Assembly (NCBI GenBank): GCA_946553025.1
Contig: CAMNRM010000005.1
Span: 1 to 64,000, forward strand
Source of the DNA: an uncultured Clostridium sp.
Lineage (GTDB): Bacteria > Bacillota > Clostridia > Lachnospirales > Lachnospiraceae
Length of the DNA: 64,000 bases
Direction of reading: 5' to 3'
Shown: in pieces, positions 1 to 7,207 of the stretch
Layout: every line of letters starts with the position of its first letter
How positions within the stretch are numbered: position 1 is the stretch's first letter
Program-made: the position numbers and the translations under genes
Notes under the pieces: generated by a model
Database searches by the model: none
Seen by the model: only the letters and a program-made list of their open reading frames with translations
What the model was told of the DNA's origin: nothing

Positions 1-189
1 CATAAATCCATACAAAAGGGCTATTCTTTTTGTTGAAAACTTTTAACTCACAAGATATTTTTAATTTTCATTTTTATTTCCATGCTTTATCATCTCCATA
101 AAATACTTTATACTATTGACTTTAATAAACAAGGTGCTAACACCATACAAATTTTTTCTATACAAAAAGAAAATCTTGAAACAGTATTA
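1..189. other. AT-rich left edge without a recognisable gene
   Basis: No open frame with a ribosome site was found here. The stretch holds the 14-bp sequence GGTGCTAACACCAT at 133-146, which recurs at 7171-7184. It may be the left end of the mobile element, but the flanking chromosome is outside the window. Confidence 0.3.
133..146. repeat. Left copy of a 14-bp direct repeat, possible attL core
   Basis: GGTGCTAACACCAT is repeated in the same orientation at 7171-7184. The two copies enclose the relaxase, integrase, excisionase and regulator genes. This is the arrangement expected of attL and attR of a tyrosine-recombinase element. That it is the crossover core is inference, because no empty site is available for comparison. 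Confidence 0.35.
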
Positions 190-518
190 CCTCCCCCCTA
201 TGCTTCTCTTTCCTTTTCTGCTGTAATTTCTAAGCCTGTTGCGATTTTATTGTTATTCTGATATTCTGTACTTATTTCTGCACTTTTCGCTGTACCCATT
301 TAGGATTGCGGCCTGCTTCTTTTACATCAGTTACTACAGCCGGACTAAATCTTAACTAACAATAATTTTTCAGAACAAACTCATAAATCTCATAGTCTTT
401 TAATTTTGCCCCAAACGTAACCTTACATATAGATAGATTTTCATCCAATACCCATTCAAACACTCCCCCCAAAAAGTTCTTCAAAAAATACCATTAGCTT
501 TTCCGAAACTTTATCCAT
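190..518 (-). pseudogene. yjdF: Decayed yjdF (DUF2992) gene
   Basis: The minus strand from ATG at 518, preceded by TTAAGGAG, reads MDKVSEKLMVFFEELFGG. It then breaks at a run of six G. In a second frame it continues FEWVLDENLSICKVTFGAKL and KDYEIYEFVLKNY, then stops. After another stop it resumes FSPAVVTDVKEAGRNPKWVQ and later KSQQA and KRKEKHRG, with more stops between. These blocks match, in order, the whole length of the YjdF family (DUF2992), a small basic protein often controlled by the azaaromatic-sensing yjdF riboswitch. At least one frameshift and several in-frame stops make it non-functional. No intact riboswitch was identified upstream. Confidence 0.75.
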
Positions 519-694
519 AACAATTTCTCCTTAAATTAATTATAATGAACAAAAAACAGATGACCCTAAGAATGGAGGGTTACTTACACCAAAATAGTGC
601 GACCGGACTATCTACAAGTTCTGCAGGATGATATTCTTTGTTGTATTTTTATTTTTGCCCTTTTATTCTATCATATACTTTAGCATTTTTCCAC

Positions 695-734
695 AAAAAT
701 ATTGGGCATGGCTACCGCCACGCCCAATATTTTT
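695..734. terminator. Hairpin terminator after the 104-residue gene
   Basis: Arms AAAAATATTGGGC (695-707) and GCCCAATATTTTT (722-734) are perfect complements around a 14-nt loop. A/T tracts on both sides let it work in either direction. It ends the minus-strand mobilization operon, whose last stop codon overlaps it. Confidence 0.7.
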
Positions 735-1047
735 ACCGCCCTAATACCTTCTCTATCTTCCACTTCTCCCCTCTCAAATCATTTTGCTTCTCATACAAGA
801 TATTCCTTTCTCTGCAAAGCTCCTTCATTCGTGCCAGTTGTTCCTTCACTCCTTCCCGGCATCCAGGCTCAATCTTCTTATATTCTGCTATAAGATTGCG
901 TATCTCATTGTTATTGATTTTCATTTGCTCCGACACACATATCCAGTCAATTAAATTATGTACTTCTACATCCGTATCATATAAATCGGTTTCTGTTACT
1001 ATCTTTGCACACAAGCGAACCATAACTCTTTTTTCCATATCTGTCAT
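733..1047 (-). CDS. Hypothetical small protein downstream of the relaxase
   Basis: This 104-residue protein has no family that I recognise. It is rich in charged residues and predicted helical. The C-terminal half (KEQLARMKELCRERNILYEK) looks like a coiled coil, and there is no signal peptide or membrane segment. The ATG at 1047 follows a GGGGG-AAGTTGA spacing that fits a ribosome site. It begins 15 bp after the relaxase stop and ends in a strong terminator, so it is the last gene of the mobilization operon. An accessory mobilization role is inferred from position only. Confidence 0.6.
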   Translation of the reverse strand: MTDMEKRVMVRLCAKIVTETDLYDTDVEVHNLIDWICVSEQMKINNNEIRNLIAEYKKIEPGCREGVKEQLARMKELCRERNILYEKQNDLRGEKWKIEKVLGR

Positions 1048-1062
1048 TCAACTTCCCCCTTT

Positions 1063-2433
1063 CTATCTTCCCATTTCAAAGATACGTTTTCGATGTCTAC
1101 TCGCCCTTTCTTCCTGCTCCTTTTGCTTTGACTGTTCAATCATTGCCCGTATCTGTTCTCTTCCCAAAGAACGCTCCAAATGTTTTAAATCTAACACGAT
1201 TTCCTGCAGTTCATCTAAATTGTTCTTTTGCATCACAATTTTATTCGTCAAACGCTTAATCTGCATTCCTTGTACATAAACCTGTGTGTCTAGTTTCTTT
1301 TTTTCTTCCACAAGCTGTATACATTTAAACATCAAAGCTTTTGCCTCTTCTTTCAGCTTTTTTACAAGTGGCTGCGCCTTTTTATCATAGTATGCTTTCG
1401 CGCTCATCAACTTTCCTGGCTCCGGCAACTGCCACTCTATGCTTTCATCATAAATATAGCACCTCCGTTCTACGCTTTCCTTAGACTGTGCCATCCGGTT
1501 AATCTCTTGTAGTAATTTTTTCTGCTGATTCTCTAATTTCTCTTTGTCTGCCAATAACTTCTTATTATTTTCATCCAGCTTTTCTTTTTGCTCCTTCAGC
1601 AATGTATTCCTATCTGAAAATTCAGCCACTTCCTGCTGAACCTTTTTACCTTCACACCGGATCTGTTCAATTTCCTGTTCCGCATTAACCTGCTGATTAA
1701 GAATCTCTGACAGTTCTTCTTTACCAACAAAAATTTCTTTTTCTAATTCAGCAACTTCTTTTACCCTCTCATTTTTCTCAAAATCCAAAACCGATAAATG
1801 CTTCTCATGTGTACCTTTCTTCTCCCACTCAATACCATGCTGCAGCATAACTTCTGCAAGCTGTTCCTTTTCATATGCCACCCACTGGTTCCACTCGGTA
1901 TCACTCCTTGTTCCTCCTTTAAATCCAAGTGCCGACAATGCCTGTTTTAATGACACTCTTGTATCCAGCCCACGTTTGCTTCCTGTAGTAAATGGCACAA
2001 AGTCAATATGCAGATGTGGGGTCGATTCATCCATATGTAAATACGCTCCAAATACTTTAAATGTTGAATGTCGTTTCTGAAAATTTCTCATATACGCATC
2101 CAATACCTTTGCCGCAAGCTGTCCATTCTCTGTTTTTGCTCCCATATTATCTACATTTCCTACTTGCACGATAATTTCATGAAATGGCTTCTCCTGCTTT
2201 CCCGATACAATCTTATTATAATAATCATCAATCCTGCGATCACTTCTGGTCTGCTTTGCATTATACCTGGCCAGGGCTTCGTCGAACAATTCATGATACA
2301 CCTGCTGGATATTCTCATTACAATAGACCACATTCCATTGACTTCGTTCAGGATCGGTATTCTTTGCATGAAATTTTCTGCTGTTATGATTGACCGATCC
2401 TTTTCCTGTCATAAAGCTGATGGTTCGCTTCAA
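1063..2433 (-). CDS. mobV: MobV-family relaxase (Pre/Mob plasmid recombination protein)
   Basis: Relaxases of this family nick oriT on one strand, stay attached to the 5' end and lead the DNA into a conjugation channel supplied by another element. The TTG start at 2433 is chosen because GGGAGG lies just upstream and because the conserved family start (KRTISFMTGKGSVNHNSRKF) begins there. The longer upstream frame runs through the oriT region. The metal-binding signature HMDESTPHLH is at residues 133-142. Residues about 220-400 are a long heptad-rich coiled coil, usual for MobV. The length of 456 residues is normal for the family. With the ATPase, RHH protein and integrase it defines an integrative mobilizable element with no conjugation genes of its own. 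Confidence 0.9.
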   Translation of the reverse strand: MKRTISFMTGKGSVNHNSRKFHAKNTDPERSQWNVVYCNENIQQVYHELFDEALARYNAKQTRSDRRIDDYYNKIVSGKQEKPFHEIIVQVGNVDNMGAKTENGQLAAKVLDAYMRNFQKRHSTFKVFGAYLHMDESTPHLHIDFVPFTTGSKRGLDTRVSLKQALSALGFKGGTRSDTEWNQWVAYEKEQLAEVMLQHGIEWEKKGTHEKHLSVLDFEKNERVKEVAELEKEIFVGKEELSEILNQQVNAEQEIEQIRCEGKKVQQEVAEFSDRNTLLKEQKEKLDENNKKLLADKEKLENQQKKLLQEINRMAQSKESVERRCYIYDESIEWQLPEPGKLMSAKAYYDKKAQPLVKKLKEEAKALMFKCIQLVEEKKKLDTQVYVQGMQIKRLTNKIVMQKNNLDELQEIVLDLKHLERSLGREQIRAMIEQSKQKEQEERASRHRKRIFEMGR

Positions 2434-2463
2434 TATGCTGCCTCCCTCCTCCCTAATCTTTTT

Positions 2464-2660
2464 GCGCTGCCAAGCGCAGGCTTTGTTACTTTCCCGAAAG
2501 TAACGCAAAAGCGCTTTTGTCAGCTTCGCTAACAAAAACGCAACCTGCAAGCAGGTTTTGCGCCCTGCCGGGGGCAAGTTGTCCTTCTGACAGCTACTTT
2601 CCTGCATATAGTCAATTTCCCAACACACACTCTTTTTAGCACTCGCTCCCGGCATTACTT
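2464..2660. other. Palindrome cluster, candidate origin of transfer (oriT)
   Basis: Directly upstream of the relaxase start are four inverted repeats in a row. They are GCGCT/AGCGC (2464-2477), GTTACTTTC/GAAAGTAAC with a 2-base loop (2485-2504), the perfect 14-bp palindrome CAAAAGCGCTTTTG (2506-2519), and AACCTGC/GCAGGTT (2542-2557). On the minus strand GAGTGTGTGTTGGG (2632-2619) resembles the TAGTGTG/TTA nick region known for MobV relaxases. MobV oriT sites normally lie just 5' of mob. The exact nick is inference. A 12-bp inverted repeat (2664-2675 and 2751-2762) lies in the rest of the non-coding gap. Confidence 0.5.
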
Positions 2661-2828
2661 CAACAATGCAACAATACAATCTTTATACCTCTTACCACCT
2701 TACAATCTATAAGTCTGCAATTTCAAGCCTGCAAAATCCTCATACCCTGCATTGTTGCATTGTTTGCTTTCTTCACCTGTCACTGTCCCTGACATCCATT
2801 TTCTCAGTATATAGAACTGCTCATTCAC

Positions 2829-3809
2829 CTATTTTGTTCCAATCTTATCCAATTCCCAATACCATGAATTATTTACCCGTTTTGCCCTAATCCCCAACTC
2901 TTTTTTGGCATTTTCCAAAGTCCTTTTTGATATTCCCTGTTGTTCTGCAAGACGGATAATTTCATTGCTTTGTATAATATTGTTTTCTTCTGCTATTTCC
3001 CGAAGCAATCGTTTTGCTTGTTCCATTTTATTCGCTTTTGGAACAATGCCACCCAGAACTTCGTCTGCAGTAATCTTATAATCTCCTAGCCAATGAAACC
3101 CCTCCTCTGACAGTTCAAACGCCTTTGGATGTCCAAATACCGCAAGGTTATTTTTAATCTGTACCACAGCCCTTATATTTGCTTCACCTTCTACTCTACC
3201 AACCAGTAAAACACTTCTTGCAACTGCAAAGAAATCTATGGAGCCCATTCCACGGTATGCTGCTTTATTTCCCACCGCTTTATTCATATGCCCTACAAGT
3301 ACAATAGCACATTGATATTTCTCTGCTAAAGCAGCCAATTTCTTTGTCATATCTCTTGCCTCATTTGCCCGGTTCATATCCATATTTCCGCCCAAATAAG
3401 CCTGTATCGGATCTAAAATCAACAACCGTGCTTTCGTCCTAATCACTGCTTCTTCCAGCCGTTCATCTACCATTGACAAGGACTTTATCCGCTCATCAAT
3501 AACAGAAATATTCTCACATACCGCCCCTGCTGATTCCAGTCGGGGCTTTACTGTATCAGCAAGCCCGTCTTCTGCACTCTGATAGATTACGTTTAATGGT
3601 TCCTGTACATTCATTTCACTATCTAATCCTTCTCCTCTTGACAACTTCGCTGCTATATTCAGCACAAACGTTGTCTTTCCATCTCCTGGATCGCCTTGAA
3701 CAATCGTCAGCTTTCCATAAGGAATGAACGGATACCATAACCAGGCAACTTCCTGCGACTGTATTTCTGACAGTTTAATTATCTGTAATTCTGCTTTTGG
3801 TCCTTCCAT
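2829..3809 (-). CDS. RepA-like AAA/RecA-fold ATPase of the mobile element
   Basis: This 326-residue protein belongs to the AAA_25/RepA-like helicase group often found beside mob genes in clostridial mobilizable elements. Walker A GDPGDGKTT is at residues 39-47 and Walker B LLILD at 129-133. A QSAEDG segment near residue 77 is typical of RecA-like ATPases in this group. The C-terminus (about 255-320) reads like a helix-turn-helix DNA-binding domain. The start at 3809 has a strong AAGGAGG site. It probably unwinds the element during replication or transfer. Its leader overlaps a countertranscribed RNA on the other strand, suggesting copy control. Confidence 0.75.
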   Translation of the reverse strand: MEGPKAELQIIKLSEIQSQEVAWLWYPFIPYGKLTIVQGDPGDGKTTFVLNIAAKLSRGEGLDSEMNVQEPLNVIYQSAEDGLADTVKPRLESAGAVCENISVIDERIKSLSMVDERLEEAVIRTKARLLILDPIQAYLGGNMDMNRANEARDMTKKLAALAEKYQCAIVLVGHMNKAVGNKAAYRGMGSIDFFAVARSVLLVGRVEGEANIRAVVQIKNNLAVFGHPKAFELSEEGFHWLGDYKITADEVLGGIVPKANKMEQAKRLLREIAEENNIIQSNEIIRLAEQQGISKRTLENAKKELGIRAKRVNNSWYWELDKIGTK

Positions 3810-3857
3810 GACATCCTCCTTTTTGAAAGTATTTCCTTTTCAAAATAAATAAACTTA

Positions 3858-3886
3858 TTGCCAACGGAAAAAACCTCTGCTATACT
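3858..3886 (+). promoter_or_regulatory. Promoter of the antisense RNA
   Basis: TTGCCA (3858-3863) and TATACT (3881-3886) are separated by exactly 17 bp, each one base from consensus. They point to the plus strand although every neighbouring protein gene is on the minus strand. Confidence 0.65.
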
Positions 3887-3892
3887 TATATT

Positions 3893-3962
3893 GCAATTAT
3901 AGATAACAGAGATTTTCCAGTTATCACAAGCCTTAACAGTTGCCGCTGTTAGGGCTTTTTTC
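3893..3962 (+). ncRNA. Candidate countertranscribed RNA opposite the ATPase gene leader
   Basis: A transcript starting about 3893 would be roughly 70 nt. It has a first hairpin (GATAAC 3902-3907 with GTTATC 3920-3925, 12-nt loop). A 12-bp terminator hairpin follows (3928-3939 with 3946-3957, one G-U pair), then six T. It is fully complementary to the mRNA between the RHH gene stop (3933) and the ATPase start (3809). This is the geometry of plasmid copy-number antisense RNAs. A 62-codon frame (3967-3779, minus) spans the same leader and overlaps the ATPase start, so a coupled leader peptide is possible. Confidence 0.55.
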
Positions 3963-4310
3963 TTCATTTTGCCATAGATATTTTGCGCCGTCTAACATCC
4001 AGAGAATTGCCTTCAACATATCCAAGCAATCATTTCTCATATCTTCTATTCCCTCTACAGTTAATATAAATTCTGTCTGTTCAAACTGTTCTGTCAGTTC
4101 TTTAATATTGGTCTGCATCACTTTTAATTCTTCTACCAGTTGAACAATTAACTCTTTTTTACCAACCACACATACATGATTATAAATACAGGATCGGACA
4201 AAATAATCCTTTTTTGACAATCCGCTTGCTATAATTTTAGCCTCAATTTCTTCTCTTTCCCTGGGTGAAATACGAAAACTTATTGTCGGATACTTATGTG
4301 TTCCACTCAT
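3933..4310 (-). CDS. MobC-like ribbon-helix-helix mobilization protein
   Basis: This 125-residue protein has an N-terminal ribbon-helix-helix signature (TISFRISPREREEIEAKI, then LSKKDYFVRS), as in MobC and other relaxosome accessory proteins that bind oriT and help the relaxase. The rest is helical. Its start overlaps the end of the integrase gene by 17 bp, so the two are translationally coupled, and its stop codon lies inside the antisense RNA terminator. The MobC role comes from the fold and the neighbours, since no close family match could be checked. Confidence 0.6.
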   Translation of the reverse strand: MSGTHKYPTISFRISPREREEIEAKIIASGLSKKDYFVRSCIYNHVCVVGKKELIVQLVEELKVMQTNIKELTEQFEQTEFILTVEGIEDMRNDCLDMLKAILWMLDGAKYLWQNEEKSPNSGNC

Positions 4311-5370
4311 TATTTTCCTCCTTACTATTTTCCATTTCTAACTTATCTGCAAGTTCTACCTGTTTATTAGGATATAAATGAGAATACGTATTTAAAGTTG
4401 TTTCAATCTTTTCATGTCCCAAACGTTCAGCAATCGCAAGCGGAGTAAAACCCATTTCTACAAGTAATGAGGCGTGCGAATGTCTGATATCGTGCAAGCG
4501 TATTCTCTTCACTCCCGAAAGCTTAATGCCACGAAGAATTTCATGTTCCATATAAGATTTCGTAAAACGAAACATTCTCTCATCTTCCATAATTCCGTAT
4601 AAATGAGAAATATATTCTTTTAATTCTTCTACAAGAAATAACGGTATAGTAATCATCCTCTTGCTCTTTGGTGTTTTCGGTGGCGTAATAATATCTTTTC
4701 CATCTATCCGCTGATAAGATTTATTGACTGAAATAACACGCTTTTCCAGATCTATATCTTTATAGGTAAGAGCAAGTAATTCCCCTATTCTCATTCCCGT
4801 CCAATAAAGCAAAAGAAATGCTATTTTTGTTTCTGTCTTATCCTCAACTGTTACAAGAAATTGCTTAAACTCATGTTTCGTCCAAAATTCTTTTTCTCCG
4901 GCATGACTTTTTCCAATACTCCCAGCTTTTCTGCATGGATTATCTTTTAAATCATAATAGCGGACAGCATAATTAAAAATAGCTGACAATTGATTATTCA
5001 CAGTTTTTAAATAAGTTTCCGAATAACCTTTTTTCATCAGTGCATTTTGCCACGCCCGAATATCGGAAGCCTTAATTTCATTCATCCTTTTTTTCTTAAA
5101 ATATGGAACAATTTTCAAATCAATAATAAACTTTTTTGTCCGCATAGTATTTTCACGCAAACGATGTTCCATATCCTCATAATAAATTTGAACAAAGTTT
5201 TCAAAATTGATGTCCAAATCCTTCTGTTGTTGCTGCAGGAAATCCCGTTCCCATTGCTCCGCTTCTGATTTTGTTTTAAAGCCACGTTTATTCTTTTTAT
5301 GACTCATTCCTTGCCAGTCCTTATAATAAAACTGGCAACGCCACATTTTACCATCCCTTGTTGCCGACAT
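4294..5370 (-). CDS. int: Tyrosine recombinase / integrase
   Basis: The enzyme integrates and excises the element by strand exchange at att sites. This 358-residue protein has three parts. The N-terminus (1-50) is an arm-binding AP2-like or Int_N domain (DGKMWRCQFYYKDWQGMSHK). Residues 55-145 are the SAM-like core-binding domain. Residues 165-340 are the catalytic domain. The catalytic set is complete: Arg194 (TGMRIGE), His293 and Arg296 (LHDIRHSHAS), His319 (LGHE) and the nucleophile Tyr329 (NTYSHLYP). It resembles Tn916-type integrases. The gene is downstream of the xis-like gene and under the same promoter, and overlaps the mobC-like gene. Confidence 0.93.
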   Translation of the reverse strand: MSATRDGKMWRCQFYYKDWQGMSHKKNKRGFKTKSEAEQWERDFLQQQQKDLDINFENFVQIYYEDMEHRLRENTMRTKKFIIDLKIVPYFKKKRMNEIKASDIRAWQNALMKKGYSETYLKTVNNQLSAIFNYAVRYYDLKDNPCRKAGSIGKSHAGEKEFWTKHEFKQFLVTVEDKTETKIAFLLLYWTGMRIGELLALTYKDIDLEKRVISVNKSYQRIDGKDIITPPKTPKSKRMITIPLFLVEELKEYISHLYGIMEDERMFRFTKSYMEHEILRGIKLSGVKRIRLHDIRHSHASLLVEMGFTPLAIAERLGHEKIETTLNTYSHLYPNKQVELADKLEMENSKEENNEWNT

Positions 5371-5475
5371 TTATACGCACTCCTTCCTTTTCATTTTACG
5401 AAAAATGTTCCCTTTCCTTTTTTATGTCAACAAACTTACCATTTTACCGTCACAAAGCAAACGTAAAACTTTTCC

Positions 5476-5670
5476 TCACATAGCTACAGTTAGACCATAA
5501 AATTTTTCTTCAAAATATTTTGTTGGAACTTTACCGCAGATTGTCCGATAGCCTTTTGCTTTTAACTCCTCATTTAATCCGCGGATAATCTTATATGCAT
5601 ATCCTGTTGACACCCCAAGGATTTCTGCCGCCTCCTCTGCAGTTACATACATTTTCTTTGTTGTTTCCAT
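5476..5670 (-). CDS. xis: Excisionase-like small DNA-binding protein
   Basis: This 64-residue protein has a winged helix-turn-helix of the MerR/excisionase type (MYVTAEEAAEILGVSTGYAYKIIRGLNEELKAKG, written here in pieces only to mark residues 7-40). Proteins of this size and fold directly upstream of a tyrosine integrase steer recombination toward excision. It lies 105 bp upstream of int, behind a near-perfect promoter, with an AGGAGG site before the ATG. The xis symbol is given by position and fold, not by a close match. Confidence 0.7.
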   Translation of the reverse strand: METTKKMYVTAEEAAEILGVSTGYAYKIIRGLNEELKAKGYRTICGKVPTKYFEEKFYGLTVAM

Positions 5671-5698
5671 TCTTCATCCTCCTTATTTTCAATAGATA

Positions 5699-5747
5699 CT
5701 TTTGTGCCTTGTTTATGTTTTCATTATATAGGCTCTTTTGTGCCTTG
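5699..5747. promoter_or_regulatory. Twin operators in the xis-int promoter
   Basis: The 13-mer CTTTTGTGCCTTG occurs at 5699-5711 and again at 5735-5747, 36 bp apart. One copy touches the -35 box of the xis promoter and the other lies just downstream of its -10. They are natural binding sites for the XRE repressor encoded divergently. Confidence 0.55.
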
Positions 5748-5751
5748 TCAA
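5723..5751 (-). promoter_or_regulatory. Consensus promoter of the xis-int-mob operon
   Basis: Read on the minus strand, TTGACA (5751-5746) and TATAAT (5728-5723) are both perfect consensus boxes with a 17-bp spacer. Such a strong promoter must be repressed in a stable element, in keeping with the operators overlapping it. Confidence 0.75.
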
Positions 5752-5771
5752 TATAAATTTATCAAATTAAT

Positions 5772-5800
5772 TTGATTATTCTCTTGAACTATGTTAGAAT
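5772..5800 (+). promoter_or_regulatory. Promoter of the XRE regulator
   Basis: TTGATT (5772-5777), a 17-bp spacer, then TAGAAT (5795-5800). The start point would be about 5807, giving a 40-nt leader before the ATG at 5849. It diverges from the xis promoter. Confidence 0.5.
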
Positions 5801-5848
5801 ACAAATGTCCCTATTATTGATATTAACAATGAACAAAGGAGCCATGCT

Positions 5849-6400
5849 ATGACTATAGGAGAAAAAATCAAGACTTTCCGAACAATGAGAGGACTTTCAC
5901 AGAATATGCTAGGCGAACTCGCAGGAATAAACGGAACTACCATTCGCAAATACGAATTGGGTGCAAGAAACCCGAAACCTGACCAACTATTGAAGATCAC
6001 CAATGCCTTAGGTATCAGCATTAATGTTTTTATGGATTTCGATATAGAAACGGCTTCCGATGTCCTAACTCTGCTTTTTAAGATGGATGAACAGATTGAT
6101 ATGAAGATTGATGGAAAAAAGGACAATGACGGAAATCTTATTCCCGACACAATATATATTCACTTTAATCACCCAGAAATCAATGAGCGTCTTGCTAAAT
6201 TTGCTAAGGCAAAGAAACTTCAGGAAAATCTTATTGCTTCAAAAGATGCGTTTCCTAGTGAAGAATCATTCCAACAAGAACTTGCAAAAATGAATGACAC
6301 TTGTGAGAAAATCAAACAGCACTTGGTTGATACAAATATTGTCGTGACAAAAGAAATGAGAGAAGAAAATGCTGTACGAATTTATTCTAACTCCAAATAA
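5849..6400 (+). CDS. XRE-family transcriptional regulator of the element
   Basis: This 183-residue protein has a Cro/CI helix-turn-helix at residues 3-60 (GEKIKTFRTMRGLSQNMLGE, TTIRKYELGARNPKPDQLLK). A C-terminal helical part of unknown role follows. It is divergent from xis-int and preceded by AAAGGAG. The gene layout is that of a CI-type repressor that keeps integrase and excisionase silent. The repeated 13-mers in the intergenic region are its likely operators. Function in the element is inferred from layout. Confidence 0.8.
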   Translation: MTIGEKIKTFRTMRGLSQNMLGELAGINGTTIRKYELGARNPKPDQLLKITNALGISINVFMDFDIETASDVLTLLFKMDEQIDMKIDGKKDNDGNLIPDTIYIHFNHPEINERLAKFAKAKKLQENLIASKDAFPSEESFQQELAKMNDTCEKIKQHLVDTNIVVTKEMREENAVRIYSNSK

Positions 6401-6477
6401 TAAGGCTAAAAACACAAAAAATTTAGGCAACACCCATCTAAAGCACTGAAAAACCAATTTGACGAAAGGATTTACCA

Positions 6478-7041
6478 ATGCAAAAACAATTTAAGATGCC
6501 AAAACCGGTTAAAATTGCCAACGCCACATCTATCATTACAAAGACATTTGTTAATGGCATTATTCCTGTTATACCACCTGCTGAAGAAGAAATTGAAGAT
6601 GTTCTGAATACTTTAGGCATGGATAAAGAGCATATTGTCTGTGCCTATTGCGGCGATAAATGCACCGAATGGGAACATTTTCATCCCCTGGTAAAAGATA
6701 AACGTCCAACAGGCTATATCTCGGAAATCCACAACTTAGTCCCTTCCTGTGGCCCCTGCAATCAAAGCAAAGGCAATAAACACTGGAAGACATGGATGCT
6801 CAGCCAGGCGCCCCATTCACCTAAAACGCGAAACATCCCGGACATTGAAGATCGGATCGCCAAATTAGAAGATTTTGAAAACAAATATACACTCGTCAAA
6901 CTTGATTTTGAGAAGATTGTTGGAAAAGAAATATGGGAGCAGCATTGGCTCAACTGCCAGGCCCTGCATGACTTAATGCAAGAAAGCCAAGAACATTCAG
7001 ATAAGCTGCGAAATATCATTCTGGAATTTATCAAGAAATGA
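6478..7041 (+). CDS. HNH endonuclease domain protein
   Basis: This 187-residue protein has a zinc-stabilised HNH core. CAYCGD supplies Cys55 and Cys58, WEHFHP supplies His67/His69, EIHNLVPSC supplies Asn86, and CGPCNQSKGN supplies Cys91 and Cys94. The N-terminal 50 residues and the helical C-terminus carry no motif I know. It follows the XRE gene by 77 bp on the same strand and has a GACGAAAGG site. HNH proteins carried by mobile elements are often restriction or anti-phage nucleases. No methyltransferase accompanies it here, so a classical type II system is unlikely. Its target is unknown. Confidence 0.75.
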   Translation: MQKQFKMPKPVKIANATSIITKTFVNGIIPVIPPAEEEIEDVLNTLGMDKEHIVCAYCGDKCTEWEHFHPLVKDKRPTGYISEIHNLVPSCGPCNQSKGNKHWKTWMLSQAPHSPKTRNIPDIEDRIAKLEDFENKYTLVKLDFEKIVGKEIWEQHWLNCQALHDLMQESQEHSDKLRNIILEFIKK

Positions 7042-7070
7042 CACTAACCAAATATGAATACCAATTCATT

Positions 7071-7140
7071 CCATTTTAGAACCAACCACGATAAGACAAT
7101 CCTGGAAGTGCCCACTTTATCGCATTTCTGGGATTTCATT
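7071..7140. repeat. Diverged repeat A, possible old att arm
   Basis: This 70-bp stretch aligns with 7978-8047 beside guaA. The first 17 bases differ at one position, and GCCCA-TTTATC and ATTT-GG blocks are shared further on. Overall identity is about two thirds with one indel. Paired copies near guaA suggest att-proximal sequence left by repeated integration. Confidence 0.4.
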
Positions 7141-7161
7141 GCCATTTATCCTTGTCTACTT

Positions 7162-7191
7162 TACTTACATGGTGCTAACACCATGTAAGTA
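7162..7191. repeat. Perfect inverted repeat containing the right 14-bp repeat copy
   Basis: Arms TACTTACATGGTG (7162-7174) and CACCATGTAAGTA (7179-7191) flank CTAA. The centre is the 14-bp sequence also found at 133-146. No T-run follows, so it is not an obvious terminator. It may be the integrase core site (attR). Confidence 0.4.
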
Positions 7192-7207
7192 TCGCAATCA
7201 AAAAAAC

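Noticed and set aside
521-640. yjdF riboswitch upstream of the decayed yjdF gene
   Set aside because: Some pairing is possible, but I could not match the conserved aptamer elements.
2434-2679. N-terminal extension of the relaxase
   Set aside because: It covers the oriT palindromes. The conserved MobV start and GGGAGG fit TTG 2433.
3779-3967. 62-codon minus-strand frame across the ATPase gene leader
   Set aside because: No ribosome site and no family likeness. It is kept only as a possible leader peptide in the antisense RNA finding.
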